Positions 50,747-59,581 of a stretch of DNA of 64,000 nt are shown piece after piece. Position 1 is the first letter of the stretch. Each line of letters opens with the position of its first letter. The DNA lies in contig CAVOQV010000017.1 of the NCBI GenBank assembly GCA_963698435.1, positions 186,001 through 250,000 of the forward strand. Direction: 5' to 3'. A program made the translations under genes and the position numbers. The stretch comes from Sva-07 sp963698435. Lineage in GTDB: Bacteria > Actinomycetota > Acidimicrobiia > Acidimicrobiales > Ilumatobacteraceae. The notes beneath the pieces are model-generated. The model did not search any database and was not told the origin of the DNA. It was given only the letters and a program-made list of their open reading frames with translations.

Positions 50747-51358
50747 TCAGGCGACGGGTGGGTCGGTGAACTGCTGACCGGCGCGGGACACGTGCTCGGT
50801 CCAGGCCGCGCCGTCCCAGTAGCGCAGCTCGAAACGACCCGACGGGTCCGCGTACCAACCAGCAGGCACGGCCGACTCGGCGGCGGGCTCGGCCTCCGCA
50901 GCGGGCTCGGCAGCGGCAGGTTCGGGTTCGGGTTCGCTGACCTGGCTGGCCAACTCGGCGATCGACGCTTCAGCGGGCGCCTCGGTGGTCTGATCGTCGG
51001 GGGCCGTGGCCCAACCGGCGGGTTCGTCGACGGCCGGGGTGTCGTCGGCCACGGCGGCTGTCGTGGCGGCAGCGGCGATGAACGGTGCTTCGGCGGCGGG
51101 TTCGTCGGCGGCGACCGCGTCCACGGCCTCCTCGACGACGGCCTCCTCGACGACGGCCTCCTCGACGACGGCCTCTTCGACGAGGGCTTCCTCGACCGGT
51201 GTCGCGCCATCGGACTCACGCTGGAGGTAGGCGACGATGTTGGTGCCTGCGGCCACGATCGAGACGACCGACCAACCATCGGCGGCCTTCTCGTTGAGCA
51301 ACGGGGCCAATGACTCGGCGTCGTAGGACGAAGCGGTGACCGAAGAGAACTCCTGCAT
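50747..51358 (-). CDS. DUF2510 protein with VEEAV pentapeptide repeats
   Basis: Protein of 203 residues. The N-terminus (YDAESLAPLLNEKAADGWSVVSIVAAGTNIVAYLQRE) resembles DUF4177-type small domains. Then (VEEAV)n repeats from a 15-bp tandem DNA repeat, an Ala/Pro/Glu-rich linker, and a C-terminal DUF2510 motif AGWYADPSGRFELRYWDGAAWTEH. No membrane helix. Function unknown; DUF2510 is common in actinobacterial membrane-associated proteins. Divergent context; no operon partner is evident. Confidence 0.82.
   Translation of the reverse strand: MQEFSSVTASSYDAESLAPLLNEKAADGWSVVSIVAAGTNIVAYLQRESDGATPVEEALVEEAVVEEAVVEEAVVEEAVDAVAADEPAAEAPFIAAAATTAAVADDTPAVDEPAGWATAPDDQTTEAPAEASIAELASQVSEPEPEPAAAEPAAEAEPAAESAVPAGWYADPSGRFELRYWDGAAWTEHVSRAGQQFTDPPVA
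51123..51197 (-). repeat. Five tandem 15-bp units encoding VEEAV
   Basis: Units of ACGGCCTCCTCGACG type on the plus strand: three exact, the last two with substitutions. The length keeps the frame, so copy-number change would alter only the linker length. Confidence 0.85.
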
Positions 51359-51418
51359 GGCGGTGATGTTAGACGACGAACTGCGCGCTTGAGGCTCTCT
51401 TGACCGAACTCTTGAAGG

Positions 51419-52258
51419 TCAGTCGTGATCCAGGCGAACGCCTTCGGTGAGCGCGGCGAGATCGGCGGCGGTTGGATCACCGTCGTAGGCGACCTCCCCG
51501 CCGCTCAGCGCGATCAGCCGGCTGCTCTCCTTCACGCTCGAGAGCTCGTGGGTGGCCACGACCAGCGTTGCGCCGTCGCCGTGTGCGAGCGTCAGCAGTT
51601 CCAGCAGCGCTTGGCGTCCGAGTCGGTCGAGGCCGACGAACGGCTCGTCGATCAGCATCACGTCGAACGGGCGCACGAACGCCATCGTGAGCGCCGCCTT
51701 CTGCTTGAGACCGCGACTGAACGTCACCGGAAGGTCGTCGACGCGGTCCATCAGACCCACCATGTCGACCAGGTCGACGGCTTGTTGTTCCCACCCGTCG
51801 GTGCCGTGCAGCCGGGCGATGTACTCGAGGTGTTCCCACACCGTCAGGTCGTCGTAGAAGACGGGCTGATCGGCCAGGTAGGACACCGCGGCGCGGGCCT
51901 CGATCGATCCGATCGGATGACCCGCGATCGTCGCCGTTCCCTCCGAAGCCTCGAGCATGCCCACGAGCATGCGCATCAAGGTCGTCTTGCCGCTGCCGTT
52001 GTGGCCGATCAGCGAGATGCGCTCGCCCGCTCCGATGCGCAGGTCGAGCGGCCACAGCGCCGGGGCGTCGCCGTACCGCTTCGCGAGGCCGACCGTCTCG
52101 ATCGCAGGGGGAGGTCCTGAGGCGCGTTCGGCTCGCGCAGAAGGTGTCGGCTCGCTGGACGATGTGTCGTCGTTGCTCGCAGCCGTGTGTGGCGCCCCCT
52201 TGGGGCGTTTGGCCCGAGTGCGTTGGGACTGCGGTCGATTCGATCGTGAGTTGCTCAT
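51419..52258 (-). CDS. ABC transporter ATP-binding protein
   Basis: Protein of 279 residues with a Ser/Arg/Pro-rich N-terminal extension of about 50 residues. Walker A is GHNGSGKTT, Q-loop SYLADQPVFYDDLTVWEHLEYIARLHG, signature FSRGLKQK in place of LSGGQ, Walker B VMLIDEPFVGLD with the catalytic Glu, and switch His in VVATHELSS. This resembles ABC-2 type exporters. The start overlaps the permease stop by four bases. Confidence 0.9.
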   Translation of the reverse strand: MSNSRSNRPQSQRTRAKRPKGAPHTAASNDDTSSSEPTPSARAERASGPPPAIETVGLAKRYGDAPALWPLDLRIGAGERISLIGHNGSGKTTLMRMLVGMLEASEGTATIAGHPIGSIEARAAVSYLADQPVFYDDLTVWEHLEYIARLHGTDGWEQQAVDLVDMVGLMDRVDDLPVTFSRGLKQKAALTMAFVRPFDVMLIDEPFVGLDRLGRQALLELLTLAHGDGATLVVATHELSSVKESSRLIALSGGEVAYDGDPTAADLAALTEGVRLDHD

Positions 52259-53998
52259 GCTTGTGCGGCTCGACCTTCTTCCGTGAATGCTCGCACCTTT
52301 GCGCTCCACCGGTCGCGACGACGTACCCAGACGACCGCGAGGGCCGTGAACAAGCCGAGTGCAACGAGGGAACGGCCGACGCTTGCTGCGTCGTCGGTGA
52401 AGCGAGCGACGAACACCGGCGCGGTGCCGACGGCGCTGATGACCACGGGCAGCAGCGTCTTGATGGCGGTGCTGAACCCGGCGAACTCGGGTGGGACGAA
52501 GCTCGTCTCGGCGTCGCGGGGTGTGCCGAGCAGAGTGGTCGGCGACGGAGCGGTGGGAGCATCGAGCACGGTGACGACCACGGGGCCCAGTGCGCCGGCC
52601 CACACCATCGGTACCGCAACCGCGAAGGCCATCGCCCCGAGATCGGGGTCGACGGCGACGGCGACGGCAGCGCCGATCAACCCGACAGCGACGAGCAGCA
52701 CCGCTGACGCGGCGAGGTGGTGGACGTAGATCCAGCCCCGCTCGATCGGGATGCTCTCGGTGATGTCGGGTCGGTCGATCTCCTGCGACAACGGTTCCAA
52801 CGATTCGAGTCCGACGAAGAAGAGCGCTCCGAGCAGCAGAAGTCCGAACAGCGGTGAGGCAGAGATCGTCGAGCGCGGCACCCAGGCCGCCGATCGCCGC
52901 CAGCAGCGCGATGCGGACGAACCGGGCGGCCGGGAGGCGGCGCAGCGACCGGGTGTCGCGTCCCCATACCACCGTTGGCGACGGGGGCGAATCACTGACG
53001 GTCGCCGATCCCGTGCGGCCGGACGCCACGCCGGACGGAGCCGGACGAGCCGGCCGGTGACGTTGGCCCCATGGACGCGTGCGCAGCGTCTCGGACCGCA
53101 GCTGCCGGCGTAGTTGGACGACGGTGCGGAGGTCTTGGACGGTTGCGGCGAATCGCAGTTGCGACACCAACTCGCCACGCCGCGCGAGGGCTTCGACGCG
53201 CAGTCGCCCGCCGAGTGCGAGCGCGAACAGGACCATCACAACCGCGATCACGACTGCAATGATGTCGACCGGTCGTTGGCTGATCCCCCACAACGCCAGC
53301 CGGCCGGCGAGATTGCCCGGGGCGAAGCTGGTCGGCCCGCTGTCGTCGTGGTTCCAGATCCGCCACGCAACCACCGCTTGCCACGTGAGTGCGAACGTCG
53401 CCAGCGCAGTTGCGAGCCAGCGAGGGATTCGCCATGCGTGAGCGATCACGGCGGTCGACACGAAGGTGGCACCCACGATCGCGCCGTAGACGCCGCACGC
53501 TGCTGCCCACGAGGCGCGCGAACCCTCCACCTCGGTGGCGACCAACTGCCCGAAGACCGCGCCGCCGAGACCGATGGCGAACGCTGCTGCACGGAGTCGT
53601 TGGGCAACCGGGCGCAACATCACCGTACGTCGGGAGATCGGCGAGAGCAGCACGTGACGGATGTCGGCGACCTCGATGGCGATCGGTCCGCCATCGGCGC
53701 CGCTGCGCAGGCCGAGCGCGAAGGCCGCGACGACGATGAGTCCGATGATCGACGGTCCCCGCTCGAGGAGATCGGCGCTGTCGACGCTGTCGCCGATCAC
53801 GCCGTCGATGGCATCGGACACCCAGACGACGAGGGTGAGCCCGACGAGCGCGAAGAGATACACGCGGTAGGCGATGTCGTACCAGTCGGTGTCGCCCAGA
53901 CGTCGCCGTTGGCGGGTCTTGCGGAGTTCGACGAGGGTGGCCTTCGACGTTCGCTGATCCGGTACCACCACGGGCTCCGCGAACGCGTCTGTCGACAT
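52255..53998 (-). CDS. ABC-2-like transporter permease (frameshifted)
   Basis: About 580 residues from ATG 53998, with many membrane helices: AYRVYLFALVGLTLVVWVSDAI, SIIGLIVVAAFALGLRSG, AAFAIGLGGAVFGQLVATEV, IIAVVIAVVMVLFALALGG. Near 52860 the frame changes and the rest (FGLLLLGALFFVGLESLEPLSQEIDR, LAASAVLLVAVGLIGAAVAVAVD, SLVALGLFTALAVVWVRRR) runs to 52255, where it overlaps the ATPase gene. Export substrate unknown. The indel is probably a sequencing error, as both parts are intact. Confidence 0.82.
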
Positions 53999-54037
53999 CG
54001 CCGAGAGAACGTACTCCGGCCGCTGCATACTTGTGCG

Positions 54038-54625
54038 GTGGACACAGAAACAGTCCAGCTCTTCGTCGGGCTGCTGACGATCGCCGCGGGCGTGGGCGCC
54101 GTTGCCCTCGTCGTGCTGCGGCTTCTCGCGGCAGCCGGCAACGAGGGAGCGTCGCGGGTGGGCTCGACCATCAGCGACTCCGGGGTCTGGCTGGCCTGGC
54201 TCGTCGCGCTCGGCGCCACGCTCGGCAGCCTCTACTTCTCCGAAGTGGCCAACTTCACGCCGTGCCGCTTCTGCTGGTTCCAGCGGATCGCGATGTATCC
54301 GCTGGCGGTGATCCTGCTCGTCGGCGCACTCCGCAAGGACTCGAACGTGCGCTGGTACGGAGCGCCACTCGCGATGATCGGCGCAGCGATCTCGGCGTGG
54401 CACAGCCTGATCGAGTGGCGGCCGTCGCTCGACAACGGCGAATGCGAGTTCCAGGGTCCGTCGTGCACGTTCGTGTGGTTCCGCGAGTTCGGACTGAGCC
54501 TTGCCAACATGGCGCTGATCGGCTTTCTCACCATCCTCATACTGTTGCTCGTGCGGTTTCCAGCGAGACTGGATGCGTCAGCTGACACCTCCCCACCCGA
54601 GTCCGAAATGGAGCCCTCCTCGTGA
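54038..54625 (+). CDS. DsbB-like disulfide bond formation protein
   Basis: Four-helix membrane protein of 195 residues that reoxidises a periplasmic-type thiol oxidase with quinone. The first redox pair is C76 and C79 in TPCRFCWFQRIAMYPLAV; a second pair lies in the loop GECEFQGPSC. Helices include VWLAWLVALGATLGSLYF and LALIGFLTILILLLV-like stretches. It starts with GTG 54038 and overlaps the thioredoxin-like gene (GTGA), which is probably its partner. Confidence 0.9.
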   Translation: MDTETVQLFVGLLTIAAGVGAVALVVLRLLAAAGNEGASRVGSTISDSGVWLAWLVALGATLGSLYFSEVANFTPCRFCWFQRIAMYPLAVILLVGALRKDSNVRWYGAPLAMIGAAISAWHSLIEWRPSLDNGECEFQGPSCTFVWFREFGLSLANMALIGFLTILILLLVRFPARLDASADTSPPESEMEPSS

Positions 54626-55296
54626 AGAACCGCACCGTGATGATCGTCGTGGGAGTCGTCGTGCTCGTGCTCGGTTTGGCCGGCGCCGCAGTGCTGCTGG
54701 GTGGCGACGACGAGAGTTCGGGTGGCGTGCTCGCTCCGGGCGAGACGACGCGGCCCACCTACGGCGACGACGTGCAGGAGAACCGTCCGGTGGAGGTCGC
54801 CGGCAATCCGCTGCCGGGTCTCGACTCGGTCGCCGACGACGACGTGGCGATCGGCACGGCGATGCCGGTGATCGACGGAGCAACCTTCGACGGCAACGCG
54901 ATGACGATCGGCGGCGCCACCGACGGCCCGACGCTGTACGTCTTCCTCGCTCACTGGTGCCCGCACTGCAACGACGAGATCCCTGAGCTGATCGAGTTGA
55001 ACAACCGCGACGGGCTTCCCGAGGGCATGAACGTGGTCGGCATCAGCACAGCGGTCGACAACACGGCGCCGAACTACCCGCCCTCGCAGTGGATCGTCGA
55101 CAAGGACTGGCCGGCCGAGTGGCCCGTGATGGCCGACAGCGCCGACTCGACGAGCTTCGTCGTGAGCGGTGGCAGCGGCTTTCCGTACCTGGTGATCACG
55201 GACGCCGACGGCAACGTGCTCGCCCGTGACAGCGGCACGAAGTCGGCCGAGGACCTCGCCGCCTGGATCCAGCTCGCTCTCGCCACCAGCGCTTGA
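54622..55296 (+). CDS. Membrane-anchored thioredoxin-like (TlpA/DsbE-type) protein
   Basis: Protein of 224 residues. N-terminal signal anchor (TVMIVVGVVVLVLGLAGAAVLLGG), a Glu/Asp-rich linker, then a thioredoxin fold with active site HWCPHC (C113, C116) and the cis-Pro segment SGFPYLVITDADG. It acts outside the membrane, exchanging disulfides with the DsbB-like protein encoded just upstream with 4-bp overlap. GTG start at 54622. A hairpin follows the stop. Confidence 0.9.
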   Translation: MKNRTVMIVVGVVVLVLGLAGAAVLLGGDDESSGGVLAPGETTRPTYGDDVQENRPVEVAGNPLPGLDSVADDDVAIGTAMPVIDGATFDGNAMTIGGATDGPTLYVFLAHWCPHCNDEIPELIELNNRDGLPEGMNVVGISTAVDNTAPNYPPSQWIVDKDWPAEWPVMADSADSTSFVVSGGSGFPYLVITDADGNVLARDSGTKSAEDLAAWIQLALATSA

Positions 55297-55297
55297 T

Positions 55298-55323
55298 CGC
55301 AGCAGGGGTCCGGCCCCGCTGCG
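55298..55323. terminator. Hairpin between convergent tlpA-like and SARP-like genes
   Basis: CGCAGC-GGGG pairs with CCCC-GCTGCG with one bulged A and a 5-base loop. It fills the 28-bp gap and probably serves both directions. Confidence 0.6.
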
Positions 55324-55324
55324 C

Positions 55325-56080
55325 TCAGCGCTGGGCGCGGAGTGACTCGGCGAGGCGCACCGTTTCGGGCGACGGGGCGACCTGCAGCTCGTCGTGCAGC
55401 ATCTGCTCGCACCTCTGGAGCACCTGGGCCGCTGCGCCCCGATCGCCCCGGGCAAGCTCGGCTTCGGCACGGATGCGGTAGCCGAGTTCGCGGAGCGGAT
55501 CGGATCCGATCGCCGAGTCGGCGATCGTTGCCGCGAGTTGGTGGTCGCCGAGTCGGTGCCAGGCTGCGGCCAGCACCGTCAGGCATCGGTACTCGGCATC
55601 GAGCTGGCGTCGTCGTGCGTGCTCGACCCAGTCGTTGTCGACTCCTGGCAGCAGTGTCCGGCGCAGGGTGCTCGACGCCACCGTGGCTTCGCGGGTGACC
55701 AACACGTCGTCACCGTGCCGAACCGCGCCCTCGGCTCTGTCGAGGCGGCGTGACGCGTCCTCCAGATCGACCCAGGTGTCCGGCGGGAGCACGAGTTCGT
55801 AGGTGCCACCGGTCGATGGCAGCACCGTCACGTCGTCGAGCCCTGATCGTTGGAACAGCGCTCGGATCTTCGACACGATCGTGCTGAGGGCACCGTTCCA
55901 CTGAGCCGGCATCGACTCTCCCCACACGATCTCGGCGAGTTCGTCACGGGCGAGTGGTCGTCGCTCGAGCGCGAGCGCGACGACGGTGATTCGGCCCTGG
56001 TGGCCAGGAAGATCCGCGTCGGCGAACCGTCCCTGTGGCCCGTCGAAGCGGATCCCGCCGGTGAGGTAGAGACGTGACAA
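55325..56080 (-). CDS. SARP/BTAD-type transcriptional regulator
   Basis: Protein of 251 residues. The N-terminus is a winged helix (RLYLTGGIRFDG...GRITVVALALERRPLARDELAEIVWGE, then ALSTIVSKIRALFQRSGL) and the C-terminus a BTAD helical repeat (RRRQLDAEYRCLTVLAAAWHRLGDHQLAATIADSAIGSDPLRELGYRIRAEAELARGDRGAAAQVLQRC). Typical of activators in actinobacteria. The start is probably TTG 56080 (LSRLYLTGG), since upstream codons look non-coding. Divergent from two small DUF1059 genes, 59 bp away, which are candidate targets. Confidence 0.82.
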   Translation of the reverse strand: MSRLYLTGGIRFDGPQGRFADADLPGHQGRITVVALALERRPLARDELAEIVWGESMPAQWNGALSTIVSKIRALFQRSGLDDVTVLPSTGGTYELVLPPDTWVDLEDASRRLDRAEGAVRHGDDVLVTREATVASSTLRRTLLPGVDNDWVEHARRRQLDAEYRCLTVLAAAWHRLGDHQLAATIADSAIGSDPLRELGYRIRAEAELARGDRGAAAQVLQRCEQMLHDELQVAPSPETVRLAESLRAQR

Positions 56081-56139
56081 GCTTTCTCCAACGTTCTGCC
56101 GATGAGTGGTCTTCAGGATGCCACGTGGGAGGTCAGCCG

Positions 56140-56292
56140 ATGAGCGGTCAGACGATCGAGTGTCCGTGCGGCACGGTGTTGCGAGCTTCGGACGAGGACG
56201 CGGTCGTCGCCGAAGCCCAGGCCCATGCTCGGGCGGTGCACGACATGGAACTGACCGACGAGCAGGCGCGAGCGATGATCGCACCGACCTGA
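56140..56292 (+). CDS. Small DUF1059-like protein (first of two)
   Basis: A 50-residue protein from ATG 56140 behind GGGAGGTC: a CPCG motif near the N-terminus (IECPCGTVLRASDEDAVVAEAQAHARAVHDMELTDEQ spans the body), ending AMIAPT. It resembles the next gene and the DUF1059 family in the sequence of a Cys-Gly start, DED/AHA helix and H-x-M before the last helix. Function unknown. Confidence 0.7.
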   Translation: MSGQTIECPCGTVLRASDEDAVVAEAQAHARAVHDMELTDEQARAMIAPT

Positions 56293-56342
56293 GCTCCCGT
56301 TCGTGTCCACGCGCCGGGTGGCGCACCTGAGAGGAGAACAAC

Positions 56343-56516
56343 ATGAAGAGCTTCGCCTGCGGCACGGTGGTGCCGGGATGTGACGGTGTCGTCACCGGCG
56401 AGACCGACGACGACGTGCTGGCGGCGGCGGCCGCGCATGCGGCGGAGGCGCACGGTATGACCGAGGTGCCCGACGAGGTCGTCGGCGCGATCCGCGCCGG
56501 CATCACCGACGCCTGA
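56343..56516 (+). CDS. DUF1059 small protein (second of two)
   Basis: A 57-residue protein from ATG 56343 behind GAGAGGAG. KSFACGTVVPGCDGVVTGE is the DUF1059 signature with two Cys; AAAHAAEAHGMTEVPDEVV follows. 50 bp after its paralogue, so probably co-transcribed with it. These short proteins are widespread and uncharacterised. Two in tandem facing a SARP-like regulator suggests joint control. Confidence 0.82.
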   Translation: MKSFACGTVVPGCDGVVTGETDDDVLAAAAAHAAEAHGMTEVPDEVVGAIRAGITDA

Positions 56517-56554
56517 TCACGCGGTGGTGCGGCGCGGGGCTGCACCCATGGTGC

Positions 56555-57775
56555 CTACGGACTGCTCACCGTCGGGTCGGCCAGCGTCTCCTCGGCGAGT
56601 CGGGCGGCCCGATCGAGGACGACACGGACCGGGAGCCCGAGGTGGTCGGCTGCTGCTGCAGCATCGTCGAACTCGACCTTGATGCGATGTGCTGCCATCT
56701 TGATGCGGATCGCGTGTCCGTCGATGTCGACGGAGGTCTCTTCGCGTTGCTGCGGCCAGCGACGCAGCGCCGACATCCGGACGCCGAGAGTCCCGGTTTC
56801 CCGGAGGAGGACCGCACGCATCGCGGTGATCCCGGACGGATCGCACAGCACGCTCACGGTGTGGGCAGGCCGCCCCTTCTTCATCACGATCGGCGTCGAC
56901 CATGCGTCGTGCGCGCCTGCTGCGAGCAGCGTCGCCACGGTGTGGGCGAGGACCTCGCCGGTGACGTCGTCGACGTTCGCCTCGAGCAGAGCGACGGGCG
57001 TACCCGCATCGTCGACGTCGGTCGTTCGATCACCGACGACGACTTGGACGACGTTCGCTCGCTGCGGCGTGTCGGCGGTCCCGGCTCCGTAGCCGACAGC
57101 ACCGCCGGTCATCGTCGGCATGGCACCGAAGCCGGACGTCAGTGTGGTCATCAGCGCCGCGCCGGTGGGCGTGGACACCTCCAACGTCGTGTCGAGGCCG
57201 ATGGTCGGCACCTTCGCCTCGGTGAGCAGTGCGACGGTGGCGGGCGCGGGGTTTGGGACGACGCCGTGCGCGTTCCGGACCGAGCCGTGGCCGACGGCGA
57301 TCGGGCTGCACCACACCTCGTCGACGCCGAGCGCCTCGAGCGCGGCGCACACCCCTACGACATCGATGATCGAGTCGAGCGCGCCGACCTCGTGGAGTTC
57401 CACGTCGGCCGGGTCGACGCCGTGAATCGTCCCTTCGACCTCGCCGAGGCGCGAGAACACCGCCAGCGCCCGCCGACGTACGCGCTCGGGCAGGTCGGCG
57501 TCGTCGATCATCGCGAGGACCTCGCGCAGCGGTCGGTGTGGGACCTGATCCGAAGCGACGTCATGGTCGTGGACGACGACGTTGGCCCAGGTGGCGCCCA
57601 CGCCGCATCGCTGGACCTTCTCGAACATGAGGGCGTATCCGTCGATGCCGAGACCGCCGATGATCGAGACCACCACGTCGGGGTCGGCGCCGGCGTCCAC
57701 CAACGCGGCCATCGTCATGTCGCCCGCCACGCCCGCCTGGCAGTTGAACCAGGCGACTCTCCGTTCGACCGTCAT
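56555..57775 (-). CDS. larC: LarC, nickel-pincer cofactor biosynthesis / nickel insertion protein
   Basis: Protein of 406 residues. In the lactate racemase pathway LarC inserts nickel into the pincer nucleotide using CTP. It starts AWFNCQAGVAGDMTMAALVDAGAD and contains HLHEVGALDSIIDVVG-type sequence (VELHEVGALDSI), PNPAPATVALL, STPTGAALMTTL and VALLEANVDDVTGE, the last opening the C-terminal half. It is read through as one frame, without the programmed frameshift known in Lactobacillus. Start ATG 57775 overlaps the larB stop. No larE or larA is in the window. Confidence 0.92.
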   Translation of the reverse strand: MTVERRVAWFNCQAGVAGDMTMAALVDAGADPDVVVSIIGGLGIDGYALMFEKVQRCGVGATWANVVVHDHDVASDQVPHRPLREVLAMIDDADLPERVRRRALAVFSRLGEVEGTIHGVDPADVELHEVGALDSIIDVVGVCAALEALGVDEVWCSPIAVGHGSVRNAHGVVPNPAPATVALLTEAKVPTIGLDTTLEVSTPTGAALMTTLTSGFGAMPTMTGGAVGYGAGTADTPQRANVVQVVVGDRTTDVDDAGTPVALLEANVDDVTGEVLAHTVATLLAAGAHDAWSTPIVMKKGRPAHTVSVLCDPSGITAMRAVLLRETGTLGVRMSALRRWPQQREETSVDIDGHAIRIKMAAHRIKVEFDDAAAAADHLGLPVRVVLDRAARLAEETLADPTVSSP

Positions 57776-58521
57776 CGGTTCGGCCACGTGAACATGCGAG
57801 CGATCGCGCAGGCGGCACCGAAGCCGTTGTCGATGCCGACCACCGTCACCCCGCTCGCGCACGAGGCGTGCATCGCGAGCAGCGCGGTGACGCCGTCGAG
57901 ACCGGCGCCGTAGCCGACGCTCGTCGGGACCGCGACGACCGGTGCGCCGGTGAGACCTCCGAGCACGCTGGCGAGCGCACCCTCCATACCCGCAACCACG
58001 ATCAGGGCATCGGCTTCGGTCAGGTCGTCGAGGCGAGCGAGCAGCCGGTGCAGGCCGGCCACGCCGACGTCGGTCACGACCGTGGGCTCGAACCCGTACG
58101 CCCGGAGCGCGAGAGCGGCCTCGTCGGCGACGGGGATGTCGCTCGTGCCCGCGGTCACAACGGCGACCCGCGCGGTGGATGAAGCGTCGGGCAAGCGCCA
58201 CACCATGCTTCGGCTGGCCTCGACGGCTGGGCCGTGGGCATCGAGACAGGCACGGCGCTGGGCGTCATCGGTGCGGGTCAACAGCACGGGGCCCGTGCCG
58301 TGGGTGAGGAGTTCGCCGACGATGGCCACACACTGGGCCGCGCTCTTCCCGGGGCCGTAGATCGCTTCGGGGAGCCCTGACCGGAGATGGCGGTGATGGT
58401 CGATCGTGGCCCCGTCGACCTCGGCGAACGGCAAGCGCCGAAGGCGGACCAGCGCGTCGTCCGGCGACATCGCGCCGGACTGCACATCGTCGAGGAGTGA
58501 CCGTAGGCCCAGTTCGTCCAC
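57772..58521 (-). CDS. larB: LarB, nickel-pincer cofactor biosynthesis carboxylase/hydrolase
   Basis: Protein of 249 residues related to PurE. LarB carboxylates and hydrolyses nicotinic acid adenine dinucleotide, the first step of the nickel-pincer cofactor. The PurE-like core is seen in RVAVVTAGTSDIPVADEAALALRAYG, VVAGMEGALASVLGGLTGAPVVAVPTSVGYGA and LLAMHASCASGVTVVGIDNGFGA. It starts with GTG 58521 and overlaps larC by 4 bp. A 22-bp perfect palindrome lies between its start and pheA. Confidence 0.92.
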   Translation of the reverse strand: MDELGLRSLLDDVQSGAMSPDDALVRLRRLPFAEVDGATIDHHRHLRSGLPEAIYGPGKSAAQCVAIVGELLTHGTGPVLLTRTDDAQRRACLDAHGPAVEASRSMVWRLPDASSTARVAVVTAGTSDIPVADEAALALRAYGFEPTVVTDVGVAGLHRLLARLDDLTEADALIVVAGMEGALASVLGGLTGAPVVAVPTSVGYGAGLDGVTALLAMHASCASGVTVVGIDNGFGAACAIARMFTWPNR

Positions 58522-58559
58522 CCGCTCATCGTGCCACGTCGGCCGCGCGACAGCCCTCA

Positions 58560-58581
58560 CGACCCGCAACGTTGCGGGTCG
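58560..58581. promoter_or_regulatory. 22-bp perfect palindrome between larB and pheA
   Basis: CGACCCGCAAC followed directly by its complement GTTGCGGGTCG. It lies in the 91-bp divergent promoter region, 31 bp before the pheA ATG and 38 bp before the larB GTG. Suggests a dimeric regulator site, or an RNA hairpin in either leader. Confidence 0.65.
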
Positions 58582-58612
58582 CCGGAGGGTCGCGCCCGTA
58601 GTCTTGGCCCCG

Positions 58613-59554
58613 ATGGCAGCGAGCACAGCGAAACGGGTGGGGTTCTTCGGGCCGTTCGGCACGTTCACTCAACAGGCGCTGCTCTCGCAACCCGACCTGG
58701 CCCAGGTCGAGCACGTCGCGTATCGAACCGTTCCCGACGTCCTCGATGCCGTCGAGCAGGGCGACGTCGACATCGGTGTCGTGCCGATCGAGAACTCGAT
58801 CGAGGGGATGGTCAACTTCACCCAAGATGCGCTCGCGTTCGACCATGACCTGCTGATCCAACGTGAGATCGTGATCGACATCGAACACTGTCTGCTCGCG
58901 AAGCCGGGCGTGGCGCTCGCCGATGTCACGGAGATCTTCTCGATCCCCGTCGCGACCGCACAGTGTCATCGCTACCTGCGCGAGCAACTCCCGGATGCCG
59001 AGATCCGGGCCGCGTACAGCACCGCCGACGCGGCTCGACTCGTCAGCGAGAGCGACGGGATGAACGCCGCCGCGCTCGGCCCGCGGGTTGCCGCCGACGT
59101 CTACGGCCTCGACGTCGTCGCCGCCGACATCGCCGATCACGACGGCAACCAGACCCGCTTCGTCGTCGTCGGGCGTGAGGGCGTTCCGGCGCGGACCGGC
59201 AACGACAAGACGGCACTGGTCATCTACCAACGCGCCGACGAGCCCGGCAGTCTCGTGTCGATCCTGCAGGAGTTCACGGCGCGACGGATCAACCTGTCGA
59301 ACCTCACGAGTCGGCCGACCAAGGCCGGCGGGCTCGGCGACTACTGCTTCATCGTGTACGCCGAGTCCCACGTGTCCGACGAACTGCTCGCCGACACGAT
59401 GCGGGCACTACACGCCAAGCAAGGGGCCGTGAAGTTCCTCGGTTCGTACCCGGCTGCGGATGAGCACGCGGAGTCGACCCGCGAACATGCCGACGCCAAG
59501 TGGCGTGAGGCCGACGACTGGGTGCGAGCCATCCAGGCCTCGATCGCGACGTGA
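58613..59554 (+). CDS. pheA: Prephenate dehydratase
   Basis: Protein of 313 residues that converts prephenate to phenylpyruvate in phenylalanine synthesis. N-terminal catalytic domain: GFFGPFGTFTQQALL, VPIENSIEGMVNFT and the GNQTRFVVVGRE motif with the essential Thr-Arg-Phe. C-terminal ACT domain from about residue 200 (TALVIYQRADEPGSLVSILQEFTARRINLSNLTSRP), which binds phenylalanine for feedback; TSRP replaces the usual ESRP. Start ATG 58613. Monocistronic, divergent from larB. Confidence 0.95.
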   Translation: MAASTAKRVGFFGPFGTFTQQALLSQPDLAQVEHVAYRTVPDVLDAVEQGDVDIGVVPIENSIEGMVNFTQDALAFDHDLLIQREIVIDIEHCLLAKPGVALADVTEIFSIPVATAQCHRYLREQLPDAEIRAAYSTADAARLVSESDGMNAAALGPRVAADVYGLDVVAADIADHDGNQTRFVVVGREGVPARTGNDKTALVIYQRADEPGSLVSILQEFTARRINLSNLTSRPTKAGGLGDYCFIVYAESHVSDELLADTMRALHAKQGAVKFLGSYPAADEHAESTREHADAKWREADDWVRAIQASIAT

Positions 59555-59581
59555 CCCGACACTCGCGGCGGTGCGTCGTGC

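Noticed and set aside
51419..54403. Single 994-residue permease-ATPase fusion
   Set aside because: The fusion depends on a frame change near 52860; the corrected frame gives a separate permease that overlaps the ATPase by 4 bp.
56113..56453. Minus-strand ORFs covering the DUF1059 genes
   Set aside because: The plus strand has two small ORFs with good ribosome sites and the DUF1059 signature.
55325..56545. 406-residue version of the SARP-like regulator
   Set aside because: The first about 150 codons cross the DUF1059 genes in antisense and look non-coding; the family N-terminus starts at about 56080.
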